DNA of 64,000 nt from Arenibacter sp. 6A1 (GTDB lineage: Bacteria; Bacteroidota; Bacteroidia; Flavobacteriales; Flavobacteriaceae). A program made the translations under genes and the position numbers. Positions 51,744 to 61,197 of the stretch are shown in pieces; positions within the stretch are counted from its first letter, which is position 1; every line of letters starts with the position of its first letter. The stretch is taken from contig NZ_JAAXCQ010000002.1 in the NCBI RefSeq assembly GCF_012272855.1, forward strand, positions 1 to 64,000, given 5' to 3'. The notes beneath the pieces were generated by a model. That model did no database searches and was not told the DNA's origin. It saw nothing but the letters and a program-made list of their open reading frames with translations.

Positions 51744-52493
51744 TTAATCCTCAATTTTATACAACACTGGTCTACTCGGACTGGCATCGTTCTCAAAAGG
51801 AGCGAGCTGTATATTTAAAAAGTAGCGACCATCGGCAATAGTATTGGCCACATAGATAAATTCGGTAATAGTAGCCTGCTCCCTTAGTTTCCCATTAAAA
51901 TTCCAGAAGGCCTTATGGGCCAATAGCTCCCCTTCGTCCTTTTCCTTATCTACGGAAGGAAGGTCAATCAATACATGCTCTACCCCTTTATTGACCAGGA
52001 ATTGTGCCGCTTCTTCTAAGAGATAGGGCGGATTCGTATGGGAGTACTGACGCGACTTCTTATCACTCAGATTGGGCATGGTTCTAATGACTACCGCCTC
52101 TCTCTTTTTATTCCCCAAGGCATATTGCAACTGCTTTTTAGAAATCACAAAATCGTCTCCCTTTTTCTCCGGAGCAACCGTAATTAACTCAGCAAAAAAG
52201 AAAAATTTGGACAGGCTCTTATTCACCGAATAAAATTCTTCCGTGATATGCCCCACACATTCGGTATGGGTGCCATGGGCATGTGGGTTAAAATGTATAT
52301 TGTTAAAATTTATCGATGCCCCTTCCGATACTTTCCCTACAAACTCTCCTTCCTTATGTGGTTCTATCGTAGGCGGACCAACGTACCAGGCATTTACATT
52401 GGAGTCCTTGCCTTGTAACGGCATGGAGATATCCAAAGGTTTGGAAAGGTCAATCTTGTAGTTTTTGGTGTTTATTTTTATCGTTGTGATCAT
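51744..52493 (-). CDS. Cyclase-family hydrolase (kynurenine formamidase-like)
   Basis: A 249-residue enzyme of the cyclase family. The metal-binding motif is HAHGTHTECVGHI (about 71-83), with ISMPL near the N-terminus and a DLPSVDKE segment late (about 177). The family includes kynurenine formamidase and isatin hydrolase; the substrate cannot be told. It is longer than KynB (about 210). Confidence 0.8.
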   Translation of the reverse strand: MITTIKINTKNYKIDLSKPLDISMPLQGKDSNVNAWYVGPPTIEPHKEGEFVGKVSEGASINFNNIHFNPHAHGTHTECVGHITEEFYSVNKSLSKFFFFAELITVAPEKKGDDFVISKKQLQYALGNKKREAVVIRTMPNLSDKKSRQYSHTNPPYLLEEAAQFLVNKGVEHVLIDLPSVDKEKDEGELLAHKAFWNFNGKLREQATITEFIYVANTIADGRYFLNIQLAPFENDASPSRPVLYKIED

Positions 52494-52852
52494 GTATGTT
52501 TTTCTTATTACAGTATTTTTCCTAATTATGCCAAAGCCGTTTCAGCAGGGTATTGTATATGATTTTATGATTTACTTTTTCGCTGCATTTATTTCAGTGA
52601 CCAAATTCCGTTTATAGCCATTCTTCGCTATTTTTTAACAATTTAATGGCAAAAACCCTTTCAAACAGCCTCAAATCTTTAAAAATACATCAAAATTTTC
52701 AAATACGATTTCTTTAAACACCTTGATACTATCTTTATTTTAGAAAATTTTGTCTAGTTAAGGGTGTTTTTAGGAACACCAACTTATAGGCAACAAGAAA
52801 CACCCCTCGGCTTTAAAAAGCGGGTAGGTACTACATCAAACTAAAGATAGGA
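52494..52852. other. Gene-free stretch
   Basis: About 360 bp between the HemW and cyclase genes. Only short imperfect dyads (AGGGTGTTT / AAACACCCCT, about 52763-52807) are visible. Confidence 0.4.
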
Positions 52853-53980
52853 TCAATTCACCCGAAAAAGGTCGGCAGCAATCCCATCGCTTAAAAACTT
52901 GCCTTTTTTCGATACCAATAAGTGGCCTTGTTCTATAATGAGCAGTCCTTTCGAAATTTTATTGTTTGCCTCCTCTAGCAGGTAGTCATAGAATTCTGCC
53001 CCAAATTCTTCCTTGATTCTTTCTAAGGACACCCCCCAAATGGTGCGGAGCCCAGTCATTATATACTCGTTATAACGGTCTGTTTTAGAAAGCTCTTCTA
53101 CTTCCATAGGGAGTTGGCCTTGGTTGATGGCCTTGATATATTGGGGATTGTTATTAATATTCCACCCTCTCTGTACACCGTCATAAGAATGCGCAGAGGG
53201 CCCGATACCCAAATATTTCTTTCCTAGCCAGTAGGCAGTATTGTTTTGGGAGAAGTAGCCTTCTTTCCCAAAATTGGAGAACTCGTAATTGATAAAGCCG
53301 GCCGTTTGTAGCCTTTCACATAAAATATGATGGTGCTCCTGGGCCAGGGCATCATCTACAGGGCCAATAAGTCCCTTATCAATAAATTTTTTCAGGGCCG
53401 TTTTTGGCTCTACGGTCAGGGCATAGCTAGAAATATGCGGAATTTGAAAGGCCAAGGCTTTTTCTATATTCGATATCCAGCGTTCCTTGGTCATTCCCGG
53501 GACCCCATAAATTAAATCGATAGAAATATTATCAAAATAGGTCCTTGCCATAGTAATACAAGCTTCGGCCTCTTCCGCATTATGGGCCCTGTTCATCAGT
53601 TTTAGATCGTCTTCAAAAAACGACTGAATCCCAATACTTAAACGGTTTATTGGCGTTGCCGCCAATTGTTCAATTTTGGCCTTGGACAAATCGTCCGGAT
53701 TGGCTTCTAGGGTAATTTCCGGATTCGCTGCCACCATATAATGGGCATAGACCGTAGCGATCAAAGCGTTTATTTCCTCGGTCTCGAGCACAGAAGGAGT
53801 ACCCCCTCCAAAATAGATGGTCTGTACCGTCTCTTCTGCAAAAGAATCTTTTCGTAGCTCCAGCTCTTTTTGTAAGGCCAATACCATGGCTTCCTTCTTC
53901 CCCATTTGAGTGGAGAAATGAAAGTCGCAATAATGACATGCTTGCTTGCAAAAAGGAATATGTATGTATATGCCGCTCAT
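52853..53980 (-). CDS. hemW: Radical SAM protein HemW
   Basis: A 375-residue radical SAM protein. The cluster motif is CKQACHYCDF (CxxxCxxC, about 10-17) following GIYIHIPF, then YFGGGTPS (about 57-64) and the HemW-type DLIYGVPGMT. The C-terminal HemN-like domain (GLRTIWGVSLERIKEEFG) is present. HemW binds and inserts heme and is often annotated as a coproporphyrinogen oxidase. The frame opens at 54001, but MSGIYIHIPF at 53980 fits the family. Confidence 0.88.
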   Translation of the reverse strand: MSGIYIHIPFCKQACHYCDFHFSTQMGKKEAMVLALQKELELRKDSFAEETVQTIYFGGGTPSVLETEEINALIATVYAHYMVAANPEITLEANPDDLSKAKIEQLAATPINRLSIGIQSFFEDDLKLMNRAHNAEEAEACITMARTYFDNISIDLIYGVPGMTKERWISNIEKALAFQIPHISSYALTVEPKTALKKFIDKGLIGPVDDALAQEHHHILCERLQTAGFINYEFSNFGKEGYFSQNNTAYWLGKKYLGIGPSAHSYDGVQRGWNINNNPQYIKAINQGQLPMEVEELSKTDRYNEYIMTGLRTIWGVSLERIKEEFGAEFYDYLLEEANNKISKGLLIIEQGHLLVSKKGKFLSDGIAADLFRVN

Positions 53981-54079
53981 AATACAATTAACAGTTATCA
54001 ATTAACAATAAACAATTATTTCATTGTTTATTGTAGTGAACTTAAGGTTGAAATACATGATTTTTGACAACTCATTTCT

Positions 54080-54315
54080 TTGAGCCAGTAATAGGTGTCT
54101 GCATTACTAAACAACAGTTATCAATAACCAATTAATTTCCAGTATCGATTCTAGTGGTCTTTAGAATGGAGAACATTAGTTTTGATAGCTCATATATTTG
54201 AGCCAGTAATAGGTGTTTGCATTACTAAACAACAGTTATCAATAACCAATTATTTTCCAGAATCGATTCTAGTGGTCTTTAGAATGGAGAACATTATTTT
54301 TGATAGCTCATCGGC
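54080..54315. repeat. 118-bp tandem duplication covering the end of the four-helix-bundle gene
   Basis: Two copies (54080-54197 and 54198-54315) with only a few differences start at TTGAGCCAGTAATAGG. The second contains the last codons of the downstream gene. A third, partial and more diverged start (TTTTGACAACTCATTTCTTTG) precedes them. Confidence 0.8.
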
Positions 54316-54615
54316 ATCCGAAATTAATTTATCCGCTGTGTTTACAGGGATAAAATGGGAGTCTCTCAATAATTTAAGCCAATATTTAGTTTCTAAGCTT
54401 TCTTTGTATGCTATTGATATCTTGGATGAGAAATCGGGTTTCGAAATTGCACCATTAGCTTCAGCAATATTAGCCCCTATAGATGTTCCGGCTTTCAACA
54501 GTTGTTTGGATAATACAAACTCTTTTTCTGTTTTCACAATATCTTTATATAAATCAATCACTTTCAACGCAAAAGCATATGATTTATCAGATAGAGGGTT
54601 ATTTTGACTACCCAT
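54250..54615 (-). CDS. Four helix bundle protein (23S rRNA IVP-like)
   Basis: A 121-residue helical protein of the four-helix-bundle family related to the proteins encoded in 23S rRNA intervening sequences. Typical motifs are SKQLLKAGTSIGANIAEANGA (about 47-66) and KESLETKYWLKLL. The role is unknown. Its last part lies in the second copy of a 118-bp tandem duplication, so a spare 3' end follows the gene. Confidence 0.85.
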   Translation of the reverse strand: MGSQNNPLSDKSYAFALKVIDLYKDIVKTEKEFVLSKQLLKAGTSIGANIAEANGAISKPDFSSKISIAYKESLETKYWLKLLRDSHFIPVNTADKLISDADELSKIMFSILKTTRIDSGK

Positions 54616-54658
54616 ATTTATTGTTTATTGATTATTGTTTATTGCTAATTGTCCCATA

Positions 54659-55213
54659 CTATTTTTTCACCCTATTTTCATTTTGCTTGATAAAAGCATC
54701 CCAACCGCTATAGCTTTTGCCTATTTCTATTCGGCCTTCGTTATAAAAATGGCACACGGCTGCTGCCAGGCCATCGGTACTATCTAGGTTTTTAGGCAGA
54801 GTTTTTAGACCCAATACACTTTGCAGCATTTTGGCTACTTGCTCTTTACTGGCATTTCCATTGCCGGTAATAGCCATTTTTATTTTCTTGGGCAGGTATT
54901 CGGTAATCGGTATTTGTCGCGATAGTCCGGCTGCCATGGCCACTCCCTGGGCACGCCCCAACTTTAGCATGGACTGTACATTTTTTCCAAAAAAGGGCGC
55001 CTCTATAGCTATCTCATCGGGATGGTAGGTGTCTATAAGTTCTATGGTGCGCTCAAAAATTAGCCTTAGTTTAATATAAGGGTCCGTATATTTATTGAGT
55101 AGCAATTCGTTCATCTGAACAAATTCCATTTTTTTATTGACCACCTTTATAAGGCCAAAGCCCATAATTGTAGTTCCTGGATCTATACCCAAGATGATCT
55201 TTTCGTTGGACAA
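54659..55213 (-). CDS. ruvC: Holliday junction endonuclease RuvC
   Basis: A 184-residue RuvC resolvase. Catalytic acidic residues lie in LGIDPGTTIMGFG (D11), AIEAPFFGKN (E69 region) and DSTDGLAAAVCHFY (about 143-156), in the family order. It cleaves Holliday junctions with RuvAB. Length and motifs are normal. It stands 44 bp upstream of the four-helix-bundle gene. Confidence 0.93.
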   Translation of the reverse strand: MSNEKIILGIDPGTTIMGFGLIKVVNKKMEFVQMNELLLNKYTDPYIKLRLIFERTIELIDTYHPDEIAIEAPFFGKNVQSMLKLGRAQGVAMAAGLSRQIPITEYLPKKIKMAITGNGNASKEQVAKMLQSVLGLKTLPKNLDSTDGLAAAVCHFYNEGRIEIGKSYSGWDAFIKQNENRVKK

Positions 55214-55397
55214 AGGAGAGACGGTTTGAATATTTATAAATTAGTTTTTATGCTTGCCCAAGACGACAATGTCTTTTTGGGATCCTAGTGCCATAAAGTT
55301 TCTAGAGTAGCCCTGCTATCCCAAAACTTTACGGTTATGGCCTCAAAAATAAGCTATAAAAATGCCAACGCCAAGAAGGCAGGCATCCCCAAGGAAA

Positions 55398-55874
55398 TTA
55401 AATGGCGTTTAGGATGATGGGAATTCTAAATTTTGCCGTCACCGGAACCCCTCTTTTCAGGGCCGGGGATAATTTGGGCAAGCCTTTAAGGCTTTGGGTA
55501 ATAATAGTACTGAACTCGGGAATCTGCTGATCTAACAAGGTGTTTTTTTCTACCTCTAAAACAGAAATCTGCCCCTGGTTATCTACTAGGAAATCTACAT
55601 AAATGGTAATACTACTTTCCGAAACAAAATGGAACTCGAACTCCTGTAGGGTTTCGGAAAAATGGGCGATCAAAATGGTCTGAAAACACTCTAATTGCGC
55701 GGTTTTCTCCAACATTTCGTCACAGTCGCTAAACAATGGGTACCGGTCTACCTCATTAAAATTAATGCTGCGCATTTCCTCTTGTACCAATTGTTGGGTT
55801 TTTTCTTCCTTGGAAAAAAACCAATCACAGGAAACGAAGAGACAAAAACACAATAAAACCGTAGCTTTCCTCAT
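55398..55874 (-). CDS. Lipoprotein with TonB-like C-terminal domain
   Basis: A 158-residue lipoprotein (LLCFCLFVSCDWFF, lipid Cys 16). The body matches TonB_C: PLFSDCDEMLEK and CFQTILIAHFSETLQ, then VDFLVDNQGQISVLEVEK and KFRIPIILN at the end, as in the repeats of the BlaR1-like protein upstream. It lacks the transmembrane TonB anchor, so it does not seem to be a working energy transducer. It follows the TPR gene in the BlaI-BlaR1 cluster. Confidence 0.7.
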   Translation of the reverse strand: MRKATVLLCFCLFVSCDWFFSKEEKTQQLVQEEMRSINFNEVDRYPLFSDCDEMLEKTAQLECFQTILIAHFSETLQEFEFHFVSESSITIYVDFLVDNQGQISVLEVEKNTLLDQQIPEFSTIITQSLKGLPKLSPALKRGVPVTAKFRIPIILNAI

Positions 55875-55917
55875 TTATATTGGGTTACTGAGCGGAAAAT
55901 ACGATATTTTGATCAAT

Positions 55918-57078
55918 TTAGTACGTCTTCATATGAATTTCCTCCTTGATTTCAGATAATCTTTTAGCTACAAATTCTGAAAAATAGTCGTTTTGAGAAC
56001 CAAACTTTTCTTGATAGGCCTTATAGCATTGTAAGGACATTTTGGGATCTTTATAGTATTGGTCCGTTAATAAACATTCTTCGTACTTATATAGGTAAGC
56101 AGTCGGGTCTTCTTGATACGCTTTTTTATAATATTTTATGGCCAATTTTAAATCGTTTTGCTCCATGGCCAATCGCGCCAAGGCATTATATTCTTTATCC
56201 AATACCACCTTTTGTACTTCTATAGATTTTTTAATGTAGGCCTCGGCACTGTCGCGTTCCTGTAATTTCCAATAAGCTGTCCCTAGTCCGTAGAGAGCCT
56301 TTGGATTATCTTCATCAAATTGCAGTAGCTTAAAATAGGACTCTTTAGACTCCTTAAACTTACCTGAGGATAAATAAGCTAGCCCCATTTTTTCATGGAT
56401 ATACTCTTTATCTTCTCCCAATTCCACCAATCTTTCAAACAAGGGTATGGCCCACCATAGCAAATGGTCATTGTAATAGGCCAGTGCTTTTAGATTAATA
56501 AGACTAACATCATCCTCATAAAAACGCAGTCCTTGATCTACATATTTAACTACCGAGTCCCGCTCCCTTTGTAATACATAGTATTTCCCCAATTGAAACA
56601 GGCTTCTCAAATGGGTGCTATCAATTTTTATCGATTTTTTATACGCTATTATACTTTCGGGGAAAATATCCAAGCTCTTTAAAGACTCTCCCAAATAGTA
56701 AAAATATTCTGGATTAAGCTTGTTTTTTTCGGTCAGTTGGGAAAACACTTCTTTGGCCTTTGGGTATTTTTTAAGTTTAAGATATAACCTGCCCAATTCA
56801 TATTTAGCCATTTCTAAGGATTGATTTTTCTGCACTAGGCTTTCATATTGTAGCAAAGCCTTATCGTAGTTCCCTATGGCATTATAGGCCCGTGCAATTT
56901 GCAATTGAGCATTGGAAGAACCTACTTTGGCATATTCATTTATAGCCAAGGTATAGTTCCCGGTAGCATATAGACTATCGGGAACCGCCATAGAAATGGA
57001 TTGGGCATTTCCCTTAGCAAGGAAAACTATCAAGAATAAAATTAGGAATGCTTTTTTCAACAAAATGGATTGATTCAT
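55918..57078 (-). CDS. TPR-repeat protein, periplasmic
   Basis: A 386-residue exported protein (signal AFLILFLIVFLAKGNAQ) made almost wholly of tetratricopeptide repeats from about residue 40 to 345 (for example YDKALLQYESLVQKNQSLEMAKYELG, in parts). It is a scaffold for protein-protein contacts. It lies 15 bp after the BlaR1-like gene, so it is in the same operon and likely under BlaI control. Confidence 0.8.
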   Translation of the reverse strand: MNQSILLKKAFLILFLIVFLAKGNAQSISMAVPDSLYATGNYTLAINEYAKVGSSNAQLQIARAYNAIGNYDKALLQYESLVQKNQSLEMAKYELGRLYLKLKKYPKAKEVFSQLTEKNKLNPEYFYYLGESLKSLDIFPESIIAYKKSIKIDSTHLRSLFQLGKYYVLQRERDSVVKYVDQGLRFYEDDVSLINLKALAYYNDHLLWWAIPLFERLVELGEDKEYIHEKMGLAYLSSGKFKESKESYFKLLQFDEDNPKALYGLGTAYWKLQERDSAEAYIKKSIEVQKVVLDKEYNALARLAMEQNDLKLAIKYYKKAYQEDPTAYLYKYEECLLTDQYYKDPKMSLQCYKAYQEKFGSQNDYFSEFVAKRLSEIKEEIHMKTY

Positions 57079-57093
57079 TAGACTTTTCGACGC

Positions 57094-59457
57094 TTATTGA
57101 AGATTAAACGTAATCGGAATGACATACGGCACACTAACTTTGTTTCCTCTGTATTCCCCTGGGGTCATCTTTGGTAAAAGGGATATAATCCTAGCTGCCT
57201 CTTCTTCCAATATTTTATCTGGACCGCGCATGCGTATACCTCCTATACTCCCATCTTTTTGAATTAAGAATACAATGTTAACCCTACCTTGTATGCCCTT
57301 TTTATGAGCTTCTTCGGGATATTTAAAATTTTCGGCAATGTGTAACTGCAGCTTTTCATTAAAACATACCCTTTTATCCTCCGCATTCTCACAACCTGGA
57401 AAAACAGGCACCTTTTCTACTACGGCAAAGGGAATGTCAATATCTTCCTGATTTTCCATAGTTCTAGACGATTCTTTGTTCTCTCCCTCCAATTTAAAAG
57501 TGATCGGAATGGAAAAGGGCACACGTACAGCTTTGCCGCCATGCTCCCCTGGAGTCATCTTAGGCAAAAGGGAGATGATACGGGCTGCCTCGTCCTCCAA
57601 GAGCTTATCCGGGCCCCGCATCTTAACATTTCCGATAGAACCGTCTTCACCAATGATAAACATAACACTAACCCTGCCTTGAATTCCATTTTCTTGGGCC
57701 TCCTCGGGGTATCTAAAATTCGTGCTGATATGCTTATACATCATCTCATTAAAACAAGCTCTTTTATCTTCTGCATTCTCACAACTGGGAAAAACTGGCA
57801 CCTTTTCTACAACTACAAAAGGGATATCAATATCATTAGCATCTATTTTACTCCGAAGGGCCTTTATTTGTCGGTCTAATTTGATAACTGCCGGATTATT
57901 TTCATCAGTATTCTCCAATAATCGCTCTCGCTCCATTACCAATGCGTTGTATTTTGAATATGTTGGGTTGTTCCTTATAGATTCAGCTACTCTTTCTTCA
58001 AAATCTTTCTTAGCCTGCTCTTTATCAAAATGAAAGTTTTTGGCAATGTGCTTCCTCATCATCGCTTCAAAACAGGCCTTTTTATCCTCAGCATCTTCAC
58101 AGCCAGGAAAAATGGGTATATCAGCTTCGTCCTTCTTTTTCAAAACCTTTGAAATTTCTCTATCCTCACTATCCAGTTTAAAAGTGATAGGAATGGTGAA
58201 AGTCGCTGCTACTTTCTTTCCTTGGTGTTCACCAGAAATCATAGGTGGCAAATTGGATATTACCCGTTTTACTTCATCTTCTAAAATTTCATCTGGACCG
58301 CGAAACCTTAGTTCTCCAATCTTACCATCAATCCCAATGGTAAACATTGCGAAAACTGTCCCTTGAATACCTTTCCCCTTTGCTTCTGTGGGGTATTTTA
58401 AATTTTCAAGTACAACCGATTTAAACTCGGTCTCAAAACAACCATTCCTATCGGCTTCTTTATCACAAGAAGTAAAAACAGGAATTCTATCCATAACTTC
58501 AAGATCGGCCCTATTCCAATTACTAGACTTAGAAATTGTGGCATTTTCCAACCCATTAACCACAATCTCGGGAAGCGCAATGTTTTCCAAATCATTTTCC
58601 TGAGCTTCGGAAGAAGTATAGGCCAACATCCCCATAACCAAGGGCAGCATTAATAGATACTTTAACCTCCAGATCTGTTTCGATTTTGTTTTTTGTAACA
58701 TGACGATTCGTTTTTTGATTAATGATGATGAATAAAAATGATTGATGAATGAAATATTTTGGGTCTGGAAGACCTGTGACAACAACATTTGATATTGCTC
58801 CTCTTTGTGGGTCTTGGCCACTTTTGCATCGGCGATGAACTCGTGCAATTCGGAAATACGGTTTTGATAGACATAGACCAGCGGATTAAACCAAGCGACA
58901 ATACGCATCAGCTCAAAAAACAACAAGTCCCAAGAATGACGCTGTTCTATATGTACCAATTCGTGCTGAATGATACTGTCATGATCCTTTTCCAACACCT
59001 GATCCCCAAGAAAGATAGACCTGAAAAATGAAAAGGCCATTTGGCTATTACGCACCATCACTCTGGTGAAACTCTCGAAATAGCGGATCTCACCCTTTCT
59101 TTTAAGTTGTATTATTTGATACAGTTTAAAGACAAACAGTCCCGCCGCAATAATCATTCCGCCATAAAGCACCATTTCGGTAGTTGTAAAATGAAAGGAA
59201 ACCGTGGGCTTGGCTGCTCCCACAAACCCCGAGGACATATCCATATCCCATAAATATTCTGGGTACACAAAGGAATCTTGGGATACAGTTGTTTTTAGTG
59301 CTTCGATCTTTATCCATGGCAGCAATATGGAAAGTACAAAGGAACCTAGAAGGTATACCCTGTTCCATTGAAAAAAGGTCTCCCTCTTTAAAAAAAGGTC
59401 ATACACTATTAAAAATAATAGCTGAAAAGCCACGCATTCTAGAACATACTGTATCAT
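57094..59457 (-). CDS. BlaR1-like M56 sensor with repeated TonB C-terminal domains
   Basis: A 787-residue membrane sensor. N-terminal helices and an M56 metallopeptidase with HELVH (165-169) and LHEFIADAKV are followed by a helix (about 268-283) and a periplasmic part with TonB_C copies: one full at about 325-430, a half copy at about 445-490, and full copies at about 555-655 and 685-787. Each starts PxFxxC and has KYPxEA-KGIQG and PITF motifs. The half copy is followed by a helical insert. It overlaps blaI by four bases (ATGA). Repeated TonB_C domains suggest peptidoglycan or receptor contact; the signal is unknown. Confidence 0.85.
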   Translation of the reverse strand: MIQYVLECVAFQLLFLIVYDLFLKRETFFQWNRVYLLGSFVLSILLPWIKIEALKTTVSQDSFVYPEYLWDMDMSSGFVGAAKPTVSFHFTTTEMVLYGGMIIAAGLFVFKLYQIIQLKRKGEIRYFESFTRVMVRNSQMAFSFFRSIFLGDQVLEKDHDSIIQHELVHIEQRHSWDLLFFELMRIVAWFNPLVYVYQNRISELHEFIADAKVAKTHKEEQYQMLLSQVFQTQNISFINHFYSSSLIKKRIVMLQKTKSKQIWRLKYLLMLPLVMGMLAYTSSEAQENDLENIALPEIVVNGLENATISKSSNWNRADLEVMDRIPVFTSCDKEADRNGCFETEFKSVVLENLKYPTEAKGKGIQGTVFAMFTIGIDGKIGELRFRGPDEILEDEVKRVISNLPPMISGEHQGKKVAATFTIPITFKLDSEDREISKVLKKKDEADIPIFPGCEDAEDKKACFEAMMRKHIAKNFHFDKEQAKKDFEERVAESIRNNPTYSKYNALVMERERLLENTDENNPAVIKLDRQIKALRSKIDANDIDIPFVVVEKVPVFPSCENAEDKRACFNEMMYKHISTNFRYPEEAQENGIQGRVSVMFIIGEDGSIGNVKMRGPDKLLEDEAARIISLLPKMTPGEHGGKAVRVPFSIPITFKLEGENKESSRTMENQEDIDIPFAVVEKVPVFPGCENAEDKRVCFNEKLQLHIAENFKYPEEAHKKGIQGRVNIVFLIQKDGSIGGIRMRGPDKILEEEAARIISLLPKMTPGEYRGNKVSVPYVIPITFNLQ

Positions 59458-59816
59458 TCCTTTTCCTTTTTAATTTCCTTCATAATCGATTCCAATTCCG
59501 AAAGGCTCATATCGTTCTTCTTCATAAAAAAGGAGACCATACTTTTAAAGGAGCCCTGGAAATAGCCGTCGACCAATTTATTGATGGATTGGTTCCCGTA
59601 ATCAGATTTCTTTACCAATGGAAAATATAAATACCCCCTGCCCTCCTGCTCATGATCTACAAAACCTTTGCTCTCTAAAATGCGGACAATGGTAGATACT
59701 GTATTGTATGCCGGTTTGGGTTCGGGAAGCTCTTCAATGATTGCGGCAACATTGCATTTTTGCAACTGCCATAAAATCTGCATTACCTCTTCTTCTGCTT
59801 TCGTCAACTGTTTCAT
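59454..59816 (-). CDS. BlaI/MecI/CopY-family repressor
   Basis: A 120-residue winged-helix repressor. LTKAEEEVMQILWQLQKC and the recognition helix PKPAYNTVSTIVRILESKGFV (in parts) are typical of BlaI, and the C-terminal half is for dimerisation. It heads the operon blaI, blaR1-like, TPR, TonB_C lipoprotein. Three AACTA/TAGTT dyads upstream are its likely operators. Confidence 0.88.
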   Translation of the reverse strand: MKQLTKAEEEVMQILWQLQKCNVAAIIEELPEPKPAYNTVSTIVRILESKGFVDHEQEGRGYLYFPLVKKSDYGNQSINKLVDGYFQGSFKSMVSFFMKKNDMSLSELESIMKEIKKEKE

Positions 59817-59818
59817 TC

Positions 59819-59886
59819 AACTAGATTTTTAGTTCATCCTTGTATCAAATATAACTAAATCTTTAGTTTAAACTAATATTTTAGTT
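59819..59886 (-). promoter_or_regulatory. Triple BlaI-type operator and -7 box
   Basis: Three dyads with AACTA/TAGTT half-sites lie at 59819-59834, 59853-59868 (AACTAAA TC TTTAGTT, perfect arms) and 59871-59886. On the minus strand TATATTTG (59853-59846) matches TAnnTTTG and abuts the central dyad. Repressor binding would block the promoter. Confidence 0.7.
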
Positions 59887-60081
59887 GTTAAAATTTTAAA
59901 TTATAGATACAAAGCACCTAAAACGTAGAAGCACAACAGGTATTTTAGACCACAAGGAGAAACCGCAGAATCCCTAAAATAACAATCTCATAAGCTAAAT
60001 CACGCAAACAGTTATCCCTTACTGTGCGCTATTGTAGCCTTCTTGTAACAAATAGTCTTTAACTTCGTCTAACAAAGTCAT

Positions 60082-60603
60082 ATGGACATTCTTTTATTAT
60101 TTTTTGGACTTGGGTTGATGTTGGTGGGAATCGTGGGCAGTTTTCTGCCTGCCTTGCCAGGGACGCCCCTGAGTTGGGTTGGATTGCTACTGCTTCACCT
60201 GACTGCTGCCGTACCCGATGATTGGACCTTTTTGGGCATTACCTTAGCGGTTAGCCTTCTTGTTTTGGCCCTGGATTATTTTATCCCTATCCTAGGGACG
60301 AAAAAATTCGGTGGTAGTAAGGGAGGGGTGATCGGAACAACGATCGGACTTTTAGTAGCCCTAATTTTTCCTATCCTTGGTGTATTAGGGATTATAATAT
60401 GGCCTTTTCTTGGGGCCTTAGCGGGAGAACTAATGAATAAAACAAACCCAAAAACAGCTTTAAAAGCCGCTTTTGGGTCCTTTTTAGGTTTTTTGGCAGG
60501 AACCTTTTTAAAATTCATGGTCACCCTTGTATTTCTATGGTTGTTCCTTGCCAAGGTATGGGAACACAGGGTTCCTTTGTTTCCTTTTTTTAATGGAGCT
60601 TAA
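60082..60603 (+). CDS. DUF456-family membrane protein
   Basis: A 173-residue integral membrane protein of the DUF456 family. It has hydrophobic helices over most of its length, with the family's PALPGTPLSWVGLL (about 22-35), the TKKFGGSKGGVIGTTIGL glycine-rich stretch (about 73-90) and GALAGELM. Function unknown. It converges on the nitroreductase gene with no gap between the stops. Confidence 0.85.
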   Translation: MDILLLFFGLGLMLVGIVGSFLPALPGTPLSWVGLLLLHLTAAVPDDWTFLGITLAVSLLVLALDYFIPILGTKKFGGSKGGVIGTTIGLLVALIFPILGVLGIIIWPFLGALAGELMNKTNPKTALKAAFGSFLGFLAGTFLKFMVTLVFLWLFLAKVWEHRVPLFPFFNGA

Positions 60604-61155
60604 TTACATCCAAACGGTTTTATCGGCTACAGGCCCTCGTGAAACCACGGGAATTTCACCGTCATAATAGCCCATATAAAAGAATCCCAAGCACACTTCG
60701 CCTTGGTTTAAATTAAAAAAATCGCCCATATGCTTTATTAAGCCTGGGGAGCTCCAATAACTACCAATTCCCATTTCGGTACAACAAAGCCACATATTCT
60801 GAACGGCCATGGCTGTCGCCGCAATTTCTTCCCATTCCGGAATACTGTCCTTCGGGTCGCGTTGCATACAGACCGCAATAATAGCACCTGCTTTTTTAGG
60901 GTTGGCTATTAACTTCTCTACCTTAAATTGTTTGGGCTTGGGGTCTGTTTCCATGTATTTCAGAGATAAAAACAATCCTAGTTTTTCCTGGGCTTCCCCT
61001 TGTAATACCTTAAAACGCCATGGTTCGGTCTTTTTATGGGTAGGGGCCCAATTGCCCGCCTCCAATACCTTTTCTATAGTTTCCTTGCTGATAGGTTTAT
61101 CGTTGTACTGCGCCGGAAAAACAGCGCGCCTGGCTTTTATTAAATCGATAATCAT
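60604..61155 (-). CDS. Nitroreductase-family flavoprotein
   Basis: A 183-residue flavoenzyme of the nitroreductase family. MIIDLIKARRAVFPAQYND carries the FMN-binding RR region, AGNWAPTHKKTEPWRF (about 33-48) is the classic motif, and GIGSYWSSPG (about 135) lies near the flavin. It reduces nitro compounds or quinones with NAD(P)H. The usual length is about 180-220. Confidence 0.88.
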   Translation of the reverse strand: MIIDLIKARRAVFPAQYNDKPISKETIEKVLEAGNWAPTHKKTEPWRFKVLQGEAQEKLGLFLSLKYMETDPKPKQFKVEKLIANPKKAGAIIAVCMQRDPKDSIPEWEEIAATAMAVQNMWLCCTEMGIGSYWSSPGLIKHMGDFFNLNQGEVCLGFFYMGYYDGEIPVVSRGPVADKTVWM

Positions 61156-61197
61156 AGTCCTTTTTTAATATTGATACCTTTCTATTTTCAAAGATAC

